Source: an uncultured Steroidobacter sp.
Lineage (GTDB): Bacteria; Pseudomonadota; Gammaproteobacteria; Steroidobacterales; Steroidobacteraceae
Assembly: GCF_937958065.1 (NCBI RefSeq)
Contig: NZ_CALFXI010000008.1
Span: 1 to 34,930 of the forward strand
Reading direction: 5' to 3'
DNA: 34,930 nt
Shown: piece by piece, positions 1-8,131 of the stretch
Position numbering within the stretch: the stretch's first letter is position 1
Layout: every line of letters starts with the position of its first letter
Program-made: the position numbers and the translations under genes
Notes under the pieces: model-generated
Told to the model about the DNA's origin: nothing
Database searches by the model: none
Seen by the model: only the letters and a program-made list of their open reading frames with translations

Positions 1-68
1 TTCTTCCGGCAGCTTTGCGGCACACGGACGGGGCCGCAACAGCAGGGCTCATCAGGGACGTGCGGTGA

Positions 69-85
69 GGAGCGCAATGCGCTCC
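69..85. other. Short perfect inverted repeat
   Basis: GGAGCG and CGCTCC flank a 5-nt centre, giving a small hairpin just upstream of the tandem repeats. No T-tract follows on either strand, so it is not a clear terminator. Positions 1-68 contain nothing I can assign. Confidence 0.4.
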
Positions 86-108
86 GGCCGAGCCCGGTGC
101 CGGAAGGA

Positions 109-340
109 GCTAGGACACTCCCGACGCCGCAGCCCACCGACGCCTCTCAGGCCGACTAGAACATCCCGATGACGCGGAAAACTTACGCCCCTCGGCACGA
201 GCTAGAACATACCCACGGCGCGGACCACCGAACACCTCTCAGGCGAAGCTGGAACACCCCGATGACGCGACCACCAACGCCCTCGGCACGAACTCGAACA
301 TCGCGATGACGCGGAAAACTTACGCCTTACGCCGGTTCCA
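109..340. repeat. Five imperfect ~46-bp tandem repeats downstream of kynA
   Basis: Units begin near 113, 159, 205, 252 and 296, each with a GAACA/GGACA core followed by a variant of CCCGATGACGCGG and, further on, a variant of CTCGGCACGA or CTCTCAGGCGA. The start-to-start distances are 46, 46, 47 and 44 bp. Copies 2 and 5 are closest to each other and share the GATGACGCGGAAAACTTACG segment. The block lies just beyond the kynA stop codon and no reading frame through it looks coding. I do not recognise the family. It could be a decayed minisatellite or an array of weak hairpins in the kynA 3' region. Confidence 0.7.
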
Positions 341-343
341 CTC

Positions 344-1201
344 TTACATCGACGTCCGAATCATCCACAGCTCGGGGAAGAACCGCAGCTCCAGCGCCTT
401 GTTCAGATAGGAAACGCCGCCGGTTCCCCCGGTTCCGCGCTTGTAGCCAATGATCCGCTCGACGGTTTTCATGTGACTGAAGCGCCAGAGCTGAAACTTG
501 TGGTCCAGATCCAGCAGCCGCTCTGCGAGGTCATACAGATCCCAGTTGTCATCGACGCTGTGATAAACCGCGAGCCACGCCGCCGCCACTTGCTTGCTCG
601 CCTGATAAGGCTGCGACCAATCGCGATCCAGGTACTCCTGTGGAATCTCGAAGCCGCGACGGCTCAGTAGCCGCAAGGTTTCATCGTAGATGCTCGGGCT
701 GTGCAATGCCCGCTGCAGTTCCTCGTACGCCTGCGGATCGCGACGGTGCACCTCGATGGTGTCTGCGTTCTTGTTGCCGATGATGAACTCCAGCATCCGG
801 TACTGGATCGACTGGAACCCCGACGCGCGGCCGAGCTGATTGCGGAACAGGGAATATTCCGCCGGCGTCATGGTCGCGAGCACATCCCAGGACTGCACCA
901 GCTGCTGCTGAATCCTCGACACTCGCGTCAGCATCTTGAATGACGGCCCCAGGTCGTCGCGCAGGATGTGTTCGCGGGCCGCCGTGAGCTCGTGCAGGCA
1001 CAGTTTCATCCACAGCTCCGAGGCCTGGTGGATGATGATGAACAGCATCTCGTCGTGCTCGAACGAGACCGGATGCTGCGCCGAGAGAATCTGGTTCAGG
1101 CCGAGGTATTCGCCGTAACTCTGGGATTCGCCGAGGTCCCAGTGGACCTGCTCATCGGAGAAGTCGACCGGGGGGCGCGTGGGCGTGTCGGAGCTGGACA
1201 T
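344..1201 (-). CDS. kynA: Tryptophan 2,3-dioxygenase
   Basis: This heme enzyme opens the indole ring of L-tryptophan with O2 to give N-formylkynurenine, the first step of the kynurenine pathway. The 285-residue length is normal for bacterial TDO. The motif FIIIHQASELWMK carries the distal histidine (His58), and FSHMKTVERIIG carries the proximal heme ligand (His243), followed by the glycine-rich GTGGTGG loop that closes over substrate. The ATG start precedes a short disordered N-terminus typical of the family, but I see no strong ribosome binding site. No other kynurenine gene is adjacent, so it appears to stand alone. Family assignment is secure from the conserved core. Confidence 0.97.
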   Translation of the reverse strand: MSSSDTPTRPPVDFSDEQVHWDLGESQSYGEYLGLNQILSAQHPVSFEHDEMLFIIIHQASELWMKLCLHELTAAREHILRDDLGPSFKMLTRVSRIQQQLVQSWDVLATMTPAEYSLFRNQLGRASGFQSIQYRMLEFIIGNKNADTIEVHRRDPQAYEELQRALHSPSIYDETLRLLSRRGFEIPQEYLDRDWSQPYQASKQVAAAWLAVYHSVDDNWDLYDLAERLLDLDHKFQLWRFSHMKTVERIIGYKRGTGGTGGVSYLNKALELRFFPELWMIRTSM

Positions 1202-1321
1202 GATGCGAATCGGAAGTGGTGGATGAATGGCAGGGTCGGCGCGGTGCGCCGCGGTGTCAACCCTGGATGCCTCTTGTTGCCTACAAAGCTTTCCGTAGCC
1301 GCTGCCAGCGAACGCCCGGCG

Positions 1322-2056
1322 CTATTCGAACATCCAGCCCGGCACCGACTGCCAGCCTTTGAGCAGCTCTCGATCCAGGCGGCGGTAGTCGGGCTCGTAA
1401 TGCTCCACCAGCGCCCAGAATCGGGGCGAATGATTCATGTGGCGAGTGTGACAAAGCTCGTGCACGAACAGGTAACGCACCACCGCCGGCTCGAGAAACA
1501 TCAGGCAGACGTTGAGGCTGATCGTGCCGGTAGCCGAGCAGCTGCCCCAGCGGGTGCGCTGTCGGCGCACCTGGATGCGGCTGAAGTTCAGCCCCAGCTC
1601 GCGAGCCACGGTCTTCAGCTGCGCGCCGAGCTCATCGTAGGCCAGGTCGGACAGCCACTCGCGCAAGGCCGTGGCGATCGCGGCCTCGTCATGGATCGGG
1701 CCGAATATCTTCAGCACGCCGTCGTCGAACAATTCCGGCCGGATCGAGGTCGAGCGCGTGTGCTCGTAATGGACTGAGAAGGTGCGGCCGATCGCCGGCA
1801 CCTGGATCTCGGTCGGCGGCCCCGGGCTCACCGGCGCGCCGACCGCGCTGAGGTCTTCGACGCGGCGCGCGATCCACTGGCTGTGAGAGCCGACGAAACG
1901 TTGCACGGTCGTGGGCGGCACGCCCGGCGGCACGACGACTTCGACTCGACCGCCGGGGTATACCCGCACCGACATGCGGCGCGCACGACGACTGACGCGC
2001 ACCGTCCAGCGCTCGGAGGAGTCCCGGGACTCGAACAGCTGCAGTTGAGCGGACAT
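1322..2056 (-). CDS. YgjP/SprT-like zinc metallopeptidase (DUF45, M48 family)
   Basis: Protein of 244 residues. The C-terminal half contains VHELCHTRHMNHSPRFW, in which His199, Glu200 and His203 form an HExxH zinc site and His209 in NHS is the probable third ligand. RQRTRWGSCS around residues 166-174 is the characteristic YgjP block preceding it. The N-terminal ~80 residues are basic and begin with a beta-rich segment. Family members are cytoplasmic putative metal-dependent hydrolases of uncertain substrate, sometimes found with restriction enzymes, which are absent here. It lies 24 nt downstream of the TPR protein gene on the same strand and may be cotranscribed with it. The ATG start fits the family N-terminus. 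Confidence 0.9.
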   Translation of the reverse strand: MSAQLQLFESRDSSERWTVRVSRRARRMSVRVYPGGRVEVVVPPGVPPTTVQRFVGSHSQWIARRVEDLSAVGAPVSPGPPTEIQVPAIGRTFSVHYEHTRSTSIRPELFDDGVLKIFGPIHDEAAIATALREWLSDLAYDELGAQLKTVARELGLNFSRIQVRRQRTRWGSCSATGTISLNVCLMFLEPAVVRYLFVHELCHTRHMNHSPRFWALVEHYEPDYRRLDRELLKGWQSVPGWMFE

Positions 2057-2080
2057 GAATCGAGACGACAGTAAGCGAGC

Positions 2081-2869
2081 TCAGCGAGGGCGGTTGGCTG
2101 CGGTCTGGAGCAGCTTTTGCGCCTGTCGATAGTCTGGCGCAAGCACCAGCGCTCTTTCCAGCACATCGCGCGCCGCGACCATCTCGCCGCGCTTCAAGTA
2201 ACTTTCACCCAGCAAGGTCAGCGCCTCGGCATGCCCCCAGTCGGGCTTGCCCGGCTGCGAGGGCGGCGCCGCCTCGAACCTGGCGACCACGGCGCGCCAG
2301 CGCTCGATCGCCGCTGGATCGGCTTCCGCATCCGCCGAGCACAAGGCATTGATGAACAGGACGCGGGGATTGTCGGGGCCGAGGGTCAATGCGGTGCGCA
2401 TGGATTTACTACGCACGCAGCCGGTCGAGCCCCGCTGGATCGATCCTGGCTCGTACGTGTCACACGCGGCCTCGATGGCGTAGATCTCGGCCATGCGCGG
2501 CTCCTTCGCGATAGCCTCGCGCGCATGCTGAACGCAGGTCTTGGCCGCTTTGCTGGCATTGGATCGGGTCGTCGTGCGGGCGCGCTCGTCATTGGGCTCG
2601 CCGAGCAACTGCGCGAGCTTCCATTGACCGTAAGCGAGCTGATATGACTTGGCTGCCGCCAGGCTCGAATCGACCTCGAAGCGTTCGAGCTCGGTGACCA
2701 TGTTCTCGAGTGCGCGGCTGTCGCCGGTGTAGAAGGAGAACTGCAGGCGGGCGACCAGATCGTCGAATTCGGCGGTCGAGCCGGCAGTCGCGGACGAGGC
2801 CACCGCCAGCAGCAATGGCAGCAGCCACCGGCGCAGTCCTGTCCGACCTGCCCATGCACTACAATTCAT
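2081..2869 (-). CDS. Exported TPR-repeat protein, function unknown
   Basis: Protein of 262 residues counted from the ATG at 2869; an in-frame TTG at 2896 would overlap tatD and is less likely. Residues 1-30 look like a Sec signal peptide: a basic GLRRW segment, then a Leu/Ala core ending in SSATAG. The mature part is helical. Its C-terminus (WGHAEALTLLGESYLKRGE and following) is a clear TPR unit, and earlier helices look like degenerate TPRs. Conserved-looking cysteines occur in TCVQHAREAI, AACDTY and TGCVRS. It probably acts in the periplasm as a protein-binding scaffold, but no partner is evident. It is divergent from tatD, with only 27 bp between start codons. Confidence 0.75.
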   Translation of the reverse strand: MNCSAWAGRTGLRRWLLPLLLAVASSATAGSTAEFDDLVARLQFSFYTGDSRALENMVTELERFEVDSSLAAAKSYQLAYGQWKLAQLLGEPNDERARTTTRSNASKAAKTCVQHAREAIAKEPRMAEIYAIEAACDTYEPGSIQRGSTGCVRSKSMRTALTLGPDNPRVLFINALCSADAEADPAAIERWRAVVARFEAAPPSQPGKPDWGHAEALTLLGESYLKRGEMVAARDVLERALVLAPDYRQAQKLLQTAANRPR

Positions 2870-2896
2870 GGCTGGAAGATAGCACAGACGTTGCAA

Positions 2897-3736
2897 ATGA
2901 CGGTTGATCCGCCCCGCCTTTCCGCCACTTCACGCACGTTGCCAGCGCTGCTGGACATCGGCCTGAATCTGGCTCACGACAGCTTCGATCACGATCGCGA
3001 CGCGGTCATTCAGCGCGCGACCGAGGCGGGCGTGACTCGCATGTTGATCACGGGCAGCTCACTTGCGAGCACGCACGCTGCCATCGCTCTGGTGCAACAG
3101 CATCCGGAGCAGATGCGTTGTACCGCCGGGGTTCATCCCCACCACGCCGTCGAGCTCGAGTCAGCGCAGCTGCAGGCGTTCAACGAGCTCGCACGACGAC
3201 CCGAGGTGGTCGCGGTCGGCGAATGCGGCTTGGATTATTTCCGCAATTTCTCGCCGCACGAAGCGCAACTGCAGGCGTTCGAGCGTCAGCTCGAGCTGGC
3301 CGCGCAGGTGCGCAAGCCGGTGTTCCTGCATCAGCGCGACGCTCATGAGGATTTCATGAGGGTCATGGGCAAGCACCGTGCGCAACTGACCGGCGGCGTC
3401 GCGCATTGCTTCACCGCGGGCCTGGCTGAAGCCCGCGCCTATCTCGATCTCGATCTGTACATCGGCATCACCGGCTGGATCTGCGATGAGCGGCGGGGGC
3501 AGCATCTGCGCGAGGTGGTCCGGCACATCCCGGCCGATCGGCTGCTGATCGAGACCGACGCGCCATATCTGTTGCCGCGTGATTTGCAGCCCAAACCGCG
3601 AAGCCGTCGTAACGAGCCCATGTATCTTCCGCACGTGCTCGCGGCCATTGCCGAAGCGCGCGGCGAGCGAATCGAGAGCCTGGCCGAGATCACTACCAGC
3701 AATGCGTTACGCTTGTTCGAGTGGCCCACGGCCTGA
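2897..3736 (+). CDS. tatD: TatD family 3'-5' deoxyribonuclease
   Basis: Protein of 279 residues with the metal-dependent TIM-barrel hydrolase fold. It matches the classical TatD branch: DIGLNL near residue 20, AGVHPHHA, GECGLDYFRNFSPHEAQ, GVAHCFTAG, GITGWICDERRG and LLIETDAPYLLPRDLQPKP. These carry the His, Glu and Asp residues that bind two metal ions. TatD proteins are cytoplasmic exonucleases linked to DNA repair under oxidative stress and to DNA degradation. The ATG at 2897 is preferred over an in-frame TTG at 2891, although neither has a strong ribosome binding site. The next gene starts 20 nt after the stop, so the two are probably cotranscribed. Confidence 0.95.
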   Translation: MTVDPPRLSATSRTLPALLDIGLNLAHDSFDHDRDAVIQRATEAGVTRMLITGSSLASTHAAIALVQQHPEQMRCTAGVHPHHAVELESAQLQAFNELARRPEVVAVGECGLDYFRNFSPHEAQLQAFERQLELAAQVRKPVFLHQRDAHEDFMRVMGKHRAQLTGGVAHCFTAGLAEARAYLDLDLYIGITGWICDERRGQHLREVVRHIPADRLLIETDAPYLLPRDLQPKPRSRRNEPMYLPHVLAAIAEARGERIESLAEITTSNALRLFEWPTA

Positions 3737-3756
3737 ACGAACCTGGATGGAGAGCT

Positions 3757-5178
3757 ATGAACACCGAGCAACTGATGCGTTTCGTCGGCGAGGTCTGGGA
3801 CAAATCCATCGTGCCGGCGCTGTGCGAATACATCCGCATTCCCAACAAGTCGGCGCATTTCGACCAGGACTGGGAGAAGCACGGCCACATGGACGCCGCC
3901 GCCGAGTTGATGCGGCAGTGGTGCGAGGCGCATGCCCTGCCCGGCATGAAGACCGAGATCGTGCGCTTGCCGGGACGCACGCCGTTGCTGTTCATCGACG
4001 TGCCGGCGACCGGCAGCAGCAACGGCAACGATTGTGTGCTCATGTACGGGCACATGGACAAGCAGCCCGAGTTCACCGGCTGGGCCGAAGGGCTGTCGCC
4101 CTGGACGCCGGTGATTCGCAATGGCCGTCTGTATGGTCGCGGCGGTGCCGATGATGGTTACGCCGTGTTCGGCTCGCTGCTGGCGTTGAAGGCACTGGCC
4201 GAACAGAAGATTCCGCACGCGCGCTGTGTGATTCTGATCGAAGGCAGTGAAGAAAGCGGCAGCCCCGATCTGCCCGCCTATATCGACGCGCTCGCCGATC
4301 GTATCGGCGAGCCGTCGCTGGTCGTGTGCCTGGATGCGGAGTGCGGCAATTACGATCAGTTCTGGTGTACGACGTCCCTGCGCGGCAATCTCACCGGCAC
4401 GTTGCGTGTCGACGTGCTTCGTGAGGGCGTGCATTCGGGGATGGCGAGCGGCATCGCGGCGTCGAGCATGCGCATCGCGCGTCAGCTGCTCGAACGGGTC
4501 GAGGACTCGGCGACCGGTCGCATCAAGCTGGAGGCGTTGCATGCAAACATTCCGGAAGATCGCGTGGCACAGGCGCGAGCAGCCGCGCAAGCCTTGGGAG
4601 CCGAGGTGTATCGCAAGCTGCCGATGGTCGAAGGCATGCAGCCCATGGATAAAGATCCCGCCGAGCTGTTGTTGAACAGCACCTGGCGGCCGACGTTGTC
4701 GACGACGGGCGTCGATGGCATTCCCAGCCTGCCGAATGCGGGCAATGTGCTGCGCCCGTACACGGCCTTCAAGCTGTCGTTCCGTATTCCGCCCGGCGTC
4801 GATCCGGAGCGCGCCGGCAACGCGATCAAAGAAACATTGGAGAAGGATCCGCCGTACGGCGCGAAAGTTCGTTACGAAGCCGATCCGGGCGCCGAAGGCT
4901 GGAACGCGCCCTCCACCGCTGCGTGGCTCGCGGCCGCGATGTCATCGGCATCGAAGAATTTCTTCGGCAAGGATGCGATGTACATGGGGGTCGGCGGCAC
5001 CATTCCGTTCATGGGCATGCTGAACACGAAGTTTCCCAAGACGCAGTTCCTGGTTACGGGCGTGCTGGGTCCGCAATCCAACGCGCACGGGCCGAATGAA
5101 TTCCTCGACATCGAGACAGGAAAGAAAGTCACGGCCTGCGTCGCGCAGGTCGTCGCCGAACATTACCGGCGCGCCTGA
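3757..5178 (+). CDS. M20 family zinc metallopeptidase (dipeptidase-like)
   Basis: Protein of 473 residues. The ATG at 3757 is preceded by GGAGAG; an in-frame GTG at 3721 would overlap tatD and is rejected. The di-zinc catalytic residues are visible: YGHMDKQ (His99, Asp101), GRGGADDGY (bridging Asp132 or Asp133), EGSEESG (the general-base and metal-binding pair Glu165-Glu166), LDAECG, and the distal His in SNAHGPNEF. The dimerisation lid begins around residue 215 (GTLRVDVLREGVHSG). No signal peptide is visible, so it is likely cytoplasmic and cleaves dipeptides or acyl-amino acids; exact substrate cannot be inferred. The 473-residue length suits the M20 dipeptidase subgroup. Confidence 0.93.
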   Translation: MNTEQLMRFVGEVWDKSIVPALCEYIRIPNKSAHFDQDWEKHGHMDAAAELMRQWCEAHALPGMKTEIVRLPGRTPLLFIDVPATGSSNGNDCVLMYGHMDKQPEFTGWAEGLSPWTPVIRNGRLYGRGGADDGYAVFGSLLALKALAEQKIPHARCVILIEGSEESGSPDLPAYIDALADRIGEPSLVVCLDAECGNYDQFWCTTSLRGNLTGTLRVDVLREGVHSGMASGIAASSMRIARQLLERVEDSATGRIKLEALHANIPEDRVAQARAAAQALGAEVYRKLPMVEGMQPMDKDPAELLLNSTWRPTLSTTGVDGIPSLPNAGNVLRPYTAFKLSFRIPPGVDPERAGNAIKETLEKDPPYGAKVRYEADPGAEGWNAPSTAAWLAAAMSSASKNFFGKDAMYMGVGGTIPFMGMLNTKFPKTQFLVTGVLGPQSNAHGPNEFLDIETGKKVTACVAQVVAEHYRRA

Positions 5179-5209
5179 CGCCCGCTTGATACAACGCTCT
5201 GCGCTAACG

Positions 5210-5244
5210 AATAAACAAAAGCCCCTCTCCCAGCGGGAGAGGGG
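5210..5244 (-). terminator. Rho-independent terminator of the thr operon (repeat-derived hairpin)
   Basis: A perfect 10-bp stem, CCCCTCTCCC/GGGAGAGGGG (5222-5231 and 5235-5244) with a 3-nt loop, is followed on the minus strand by CTTTTGTTTATT. It sits about 20 nt past the stop of the last gene in the thr operon. The hairpin and the adjoining TTGGAGTGAGGG resemble a CCCTCTCCC-type intergenic repeat that I recall as common in proteobacterial genomes, so a dispersed repeat may have been adopted as a terminator. It may also stop the convergent M20 transcript, although the plus strand lacks a T-tract. Confidence 0.85.
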
Positions 5245-5264
5245 TTGGAGTGAGGGTCTTCTCT

Positions 5265-5846
5265 TCAGGAGATCGGATTCGCCTCGGCGTGACGTTTCAC
5301 ATTGGCCCAAACGTCACCGAACGCCGCCGTGATGTTGCCCCTGGCCTTGTCGACCGGCGGGAAGTCATCGGTCAGGTCATCGATCCGTAGCACGTTGCGC
5401 GGCTTGCCCTTGGGGAACTCGCTTTTCACCGTGAACAGCAGGCGCCCTTCCACCGGCACCTCTCCCGTCAGCAACCGGACCGCTGCCATACGGTCATACA
5501 ACGCGTGCTGTGGGTTCGGAAAGGTGTAGCGCTGCTTCTTGCCGATCGCGGTCCACTCGAGCATCTGATCGCCGCCGAAGATCGCGCCCGGGCGGTCCAG
5601 CAGGTCCGCCACCAGCAGTCCGCGCTGGGTGAGCAGCAGATAATGCACGTGGATCTGCCCGCCGTTGCCGTTCGGGATCAGCACGTTTTTCAGCATTTCG
5701 TACGCGACGCTGGCGATGGCCGCCTCGTTGTCCTTGCGATAGCGATACGCGCGGAACAACAGGTACAGCCAGGCGATGAGTGCCACCACCGCCGCGGCGA
5801 TCGCGGCGGGAATCGCCCAGAACGGAATCTGCTCGGGAAGCTGCAT
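5265..5846 (-). CDS. Membrane-anchored NERD-like domain protein
   Basis: Protein of 193 residues. One N-terminal membrane segment (about residues 8-31, Ala/Val/Ile/Leu-rich) is followed by a basic patch, RAYRYRK. The rest resembles the NERD (nuclease-related) domain: VLIPNGNGGQIHVHYLLLT at 55-73, QRGLLVADLLDRPGAIFGG at 74-92, an EWT motif, and FPNPQHALYDRMAAVRLL. NERD proteins are related to restriction-like nucleases. The usual E-x-K catalytic signature after the hydrophobic strand is not seen (VADLLDRPG has no Lys), so activity is doubtful. It starts 8 nt after the thrC stop and precedes a terminator, so it is the last cistron of the thr operon. The NERD call is by eye and moderate. Confidence 0.6.
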   Translation of the reverse strand: MQLPEQIPFWAIPAAIAAAVVALIAWLYLLFRAYRYRKDNEAAIASVAYEMLKNVLIPNGNGGQIHVHYLLLTQRGLLVADLLDRPGAIFGGDQMLEWTAIGKKQRYTFPNPQHALYDRMAAVRLLTGEVPVEGRLLFTVKSEFPKGKPRNVLRIDDLTDDFPPVDKARGNITAAFGDVWANVKRHAEANPIS

Positions 5847-5854
5847 GTATCGTC

Positions 5855-7156
5855 TTAGGCCTGTTGCAACTGCGTCCGTAAAGCCGACAGGGTGGGTTCC
5901 AGTTCCTGTTCCTGACGCGGCAATGACAGCAGCTTGGCCAGCGCCGGCGGTACGGGAACCTCCCGCCCGGTCTGCGGCTCGACGATGTCATTGAACTTCG
6001 CCGGATGTGCGGTCGAGACGATCACCCAATGGCCGCGCGCGCCTCGCGACAGCATGCGCCGATAGACTTTTGCAGCCGTCGCGGTGTGCGGGCACCAGAT
6101 GCGGTTGAGCTCGTGCGAGTCACGGCGCAAGGTGCCGCGGATCTCGATGTCATCGACGCTGGAGGCGCCCAGCTGACCCTGCAGCTCATCGAACTCGGGA
6201 TGCAGCGAGCGCAGCCGCTCCATGTTGCTCGGATTGCCGACGTCCATCGCCGACGCGAGCGTCGCCACGCTGGCCCGGGGCTGCCATTCGCCCGAGCGCA
6301 GGAAATCGGTGATGGTTTGATTGGCATTGGTCGCGAGCACGATCTCCCCGATCGGCAAACCGACGTGGCGCGCCCACACGCAAGCCATCGCGTTGCCGAG
6401 GTTGCCGGTCGGAATGATGTAGTTCGGCCGGCGGCCCAGCTGGCGCCACAGCTCCAGGCTCGACCTGGCGTAGTACACCATCTGCGGCAGCAGGCGGCCG
6501 ACGTTGATGCTGTTCGCCGAAGACAGCTGATGCGATTCCTGGAGCGCCGGATCGAGGAACGCCTCCTTCACCATGCGCTGGCACTCATCGAACGTGCCCT
6601 TCACGGCGAAGGTGCGGACGTTGCCGCCCCAGCAGGCCAGCTGCTGCGCCTGGCGCTCGGACACGAGCCCCTTCGGATACAGCACGGCGACATCGACCCA
6701 CGGTTTGTTGTGGAACGCCGCGGCGACCGCACCGCCCGTATCGCCCGAGGTGGCGACCAGGATGGTGAGCTTCTTCGGCTCGTTGCGACGGATGCGCTCC
6801 ATGGTGGCGGCCAGGAAGCGTGCGCCGAAATCCTTGAACGCGCAGGTCGGGCCGTGGAACAGCTCGAGCACCGAGGCCGGCTGCGGCGCGTGCTCGAGTG
6901 TCACCAGCGGTGCCGGGAAGTTGAATGCTTCGCGGCAGATCGCACCGAGCTCGCTGGCGAGCGCGTCGCCCTCGAAGAACGGTGCGAGCAGACGCTCGCC
7001 GATCTCGGGCAGCTCGTTCAAGCCGTCGAACTGGCGCGTGTTGAAGTGAGGGAACTCGCCGGGAACATACAAGCCGCCATCCGGCGCGATGCCACGGGCG
7101 ATGGCTTCGCTCAGCGAAGCGCGTTGAGATGCGTCTCTGGTGCTTATGTAGTACAT
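5855..7156 (-). CDS. thrC: Threonine synthase
   Basis: PLP enzyme converting O-phospho-L-homoserine to L-threonine, the last step of the pathway encoded by the upstream thrA and thrB. The 433-residue length is typical of the enterobacterial-type enzyme. The N-terminus MYYISTRD and the block GIAPDGGLYVPGEFP are family signatures. The PLP lysine lies in PTCAFKDFGARF (Lys108), ATSGDTGGAVA forms the phosphate loop, and GNLGNAMAC binds the cofactor further on. It starts 42 nt after the thrB stop on the same strand. The ATG start matches family N-termini, although no clear ribosome binding site is present. Confidence 0.97.
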   Translation of the reverse strand: MYYISTRDASQRASLSEAIARGIAPDGGLYVPGEFPHFNTRQFDGLNELPEIGERLLAPFFEGDALASELGAICREAFNFPAPLVTLEHAPQPASVLELFHGPTCAFKDFGARFLAATMERIRRNEPKKLTILVATSGDTGGAVAAAFHNKPWVDVAVLYPKGLVSERQAQQLACWGGNVRTFAVKGTFDECQRMVKEAFLDPALQESHQLSSANSINVGRLLPQMVYYARSSLELWRQLGRRPNYIIPTGNLGNAMACVWARHVGLPIGEIVLATNANQTITDFLRSGEWQPRASVATLASAMDVGNPSNMERLRSLHPEFDELQGQLGASSVDDIEIRGTLRRDSHELNRIWCPHTATAAKVYRRMLSRGARGHWVIVSTAHPAKFNDIVEPQTGREVPVPPALAKLLSLPRQEQELEPTLSALRTQLQQA

Positions 7157-7198
7157 GGAACGAAAGGAATCGTTGAGGGTCCGCTGCTTTCTGTTCCG

Positions 7199-8131
7199 TT
7201 AGTCCACTACTCTCGCACCCACCGCGTCGAGCGTGGAAATCCACGCATCGCATTCCATCTTCACGGCGGCGAACCCAGCCACCATCGCGTCGCGGACGCG
7301 TTCGGCGTGCTGATGCTCGCACCACGCAAAGATCGTGGGGCCGGCGCCGGAAATGGAGCAGCCCAATGCGCCATTGCTCATGGCGCCCTGCTTCACCGCC
7401 TGGAAGCCGGGAATCAATACCTGCCGCTGCGGCTCGACGATCACGTCCTCGAGCGACTCGCGGATCAGTTGCAGATCGCTGGTGAAACAGCCGGTGATGA
7501 AGCCGGAGATATTGGCGGTCTGCCAGATCACATCCGACAGGGAAACCGTTTTGCTCAGGATCGAGCGCGCCTCGCGCGTGTTGAGCACCATGTGCGGGTG
7601 GACCAGCACGCAGCGCACGCTCGGCGGCACCGGAATCTGTTTGACGTTCGGATTGTCGATGCCCACCGTCAGCACCAGTCCGCCGAACAACGACGGCGCG
7701 ATGTTGTCGACGTGACGCGAGCCGCTGGCGACCTGCTCGCCCTTCAACGCGAACTGCAGCTGTTCCAGCAGCGTGAGTGGCTTGGGCAATAGCGCGTTTG
7801 CCGCAACCACGCCGGCCACCGCGGACGCCGCCGAGCCGCCAAGGCCCGAACCCAGCGGAATGCCCTTCTCGATCGTGAGCTCGAAGCCGAAATCCAGGTT
7901 CAGGTCGCGCACCATGCTCAGAACCGCCATGCCGGCAGTGTTCTTCTCCGCTTCGCGCGGCAGATCGACGGTGGTGCCGGTGATTGCGTTGATGGTGACG
8001 CCGGGCGTTGCAACACGACGCGCGGTCACTCGATCGCCGATCGCCTGGAAGCTGTGGCCGAGCACGTCGAAGCCGACCGCAACGTTGCCGATGCTCGCGG
8101 GCGCGAACGCCGTTGCCGATTGCCTGCTCAA
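7199..8131 (-). CDS. thrB: Homoserine kinase
   Basis: GHMP-fold kinase that phosphorylates L-homoserine with ATP; 310 residues from a TTG start. The TTG overlaps the thrA stop in a TTGA arrangement, and GGAG lies 7 nt upstream, inside the end of thrA. No ATG in this frame fits the family N-terminus, so the TTG (protein MSRQSATAFAPASIGN) is the best choice. The ATP-binding GHMP motif PLGSGLGGSAAS is at about residues 92-103, and the C-terminal SISGAGPTIFA motif is present. Overlap with thrA implies translational coupling. The frame stays open upstream to 8461, but that stretch is only an out-of-frame reading of thrA. Confidence 0.95.
   Translation of the reverse strand: MSRQSATAFAPASIGNVAVGFDVLGHSFQAIGDRVTARRVATPGVTINAITGTTVDLPREAEKNTAGMAVLSMVRDLNLDFGFELTIEKGIPLGSGLGGSAASAVAGVVAANALLPKPLTLLEQLQFALKGEQVASGSRHVDNIAPSLFGGLVLTVGIDNPNVKQIPVPPSVRCVLVHPHMVLNTREARSILSKTVSLSDVIWQTANISGFITGCFTSDLQLIRESLEDVIVEPQRQVLIPGFQAVKQGAMSNGALGCSISGAGPTIFAWCEHQHAERVRDAMVAGFAAVKMECDAWISTLDAVGARVVD

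Noticed and set aside
113..340. CRISPR-like array
   Set aside because: The repeats are diverged, contiguous and variable along their whole length; there are no constant repeats with unique spacers and no cas genes.
1232..1260. kynA promoter based on a perfect minus-strand TTGACA at 1260-1255
   Set aside because: With a 17-nt spacer the -10 would be GACCCT, which is very poor; no better -10 lies at 16-18 nt.
6005..7792. Long plus-strand open frame of 595 codons
   Set aside because: It is antisense to thrC and thrB, has an Arg/His/Ala-rich composition typical of shadow frames in GC-rich DNA, and has no recognisable domain.
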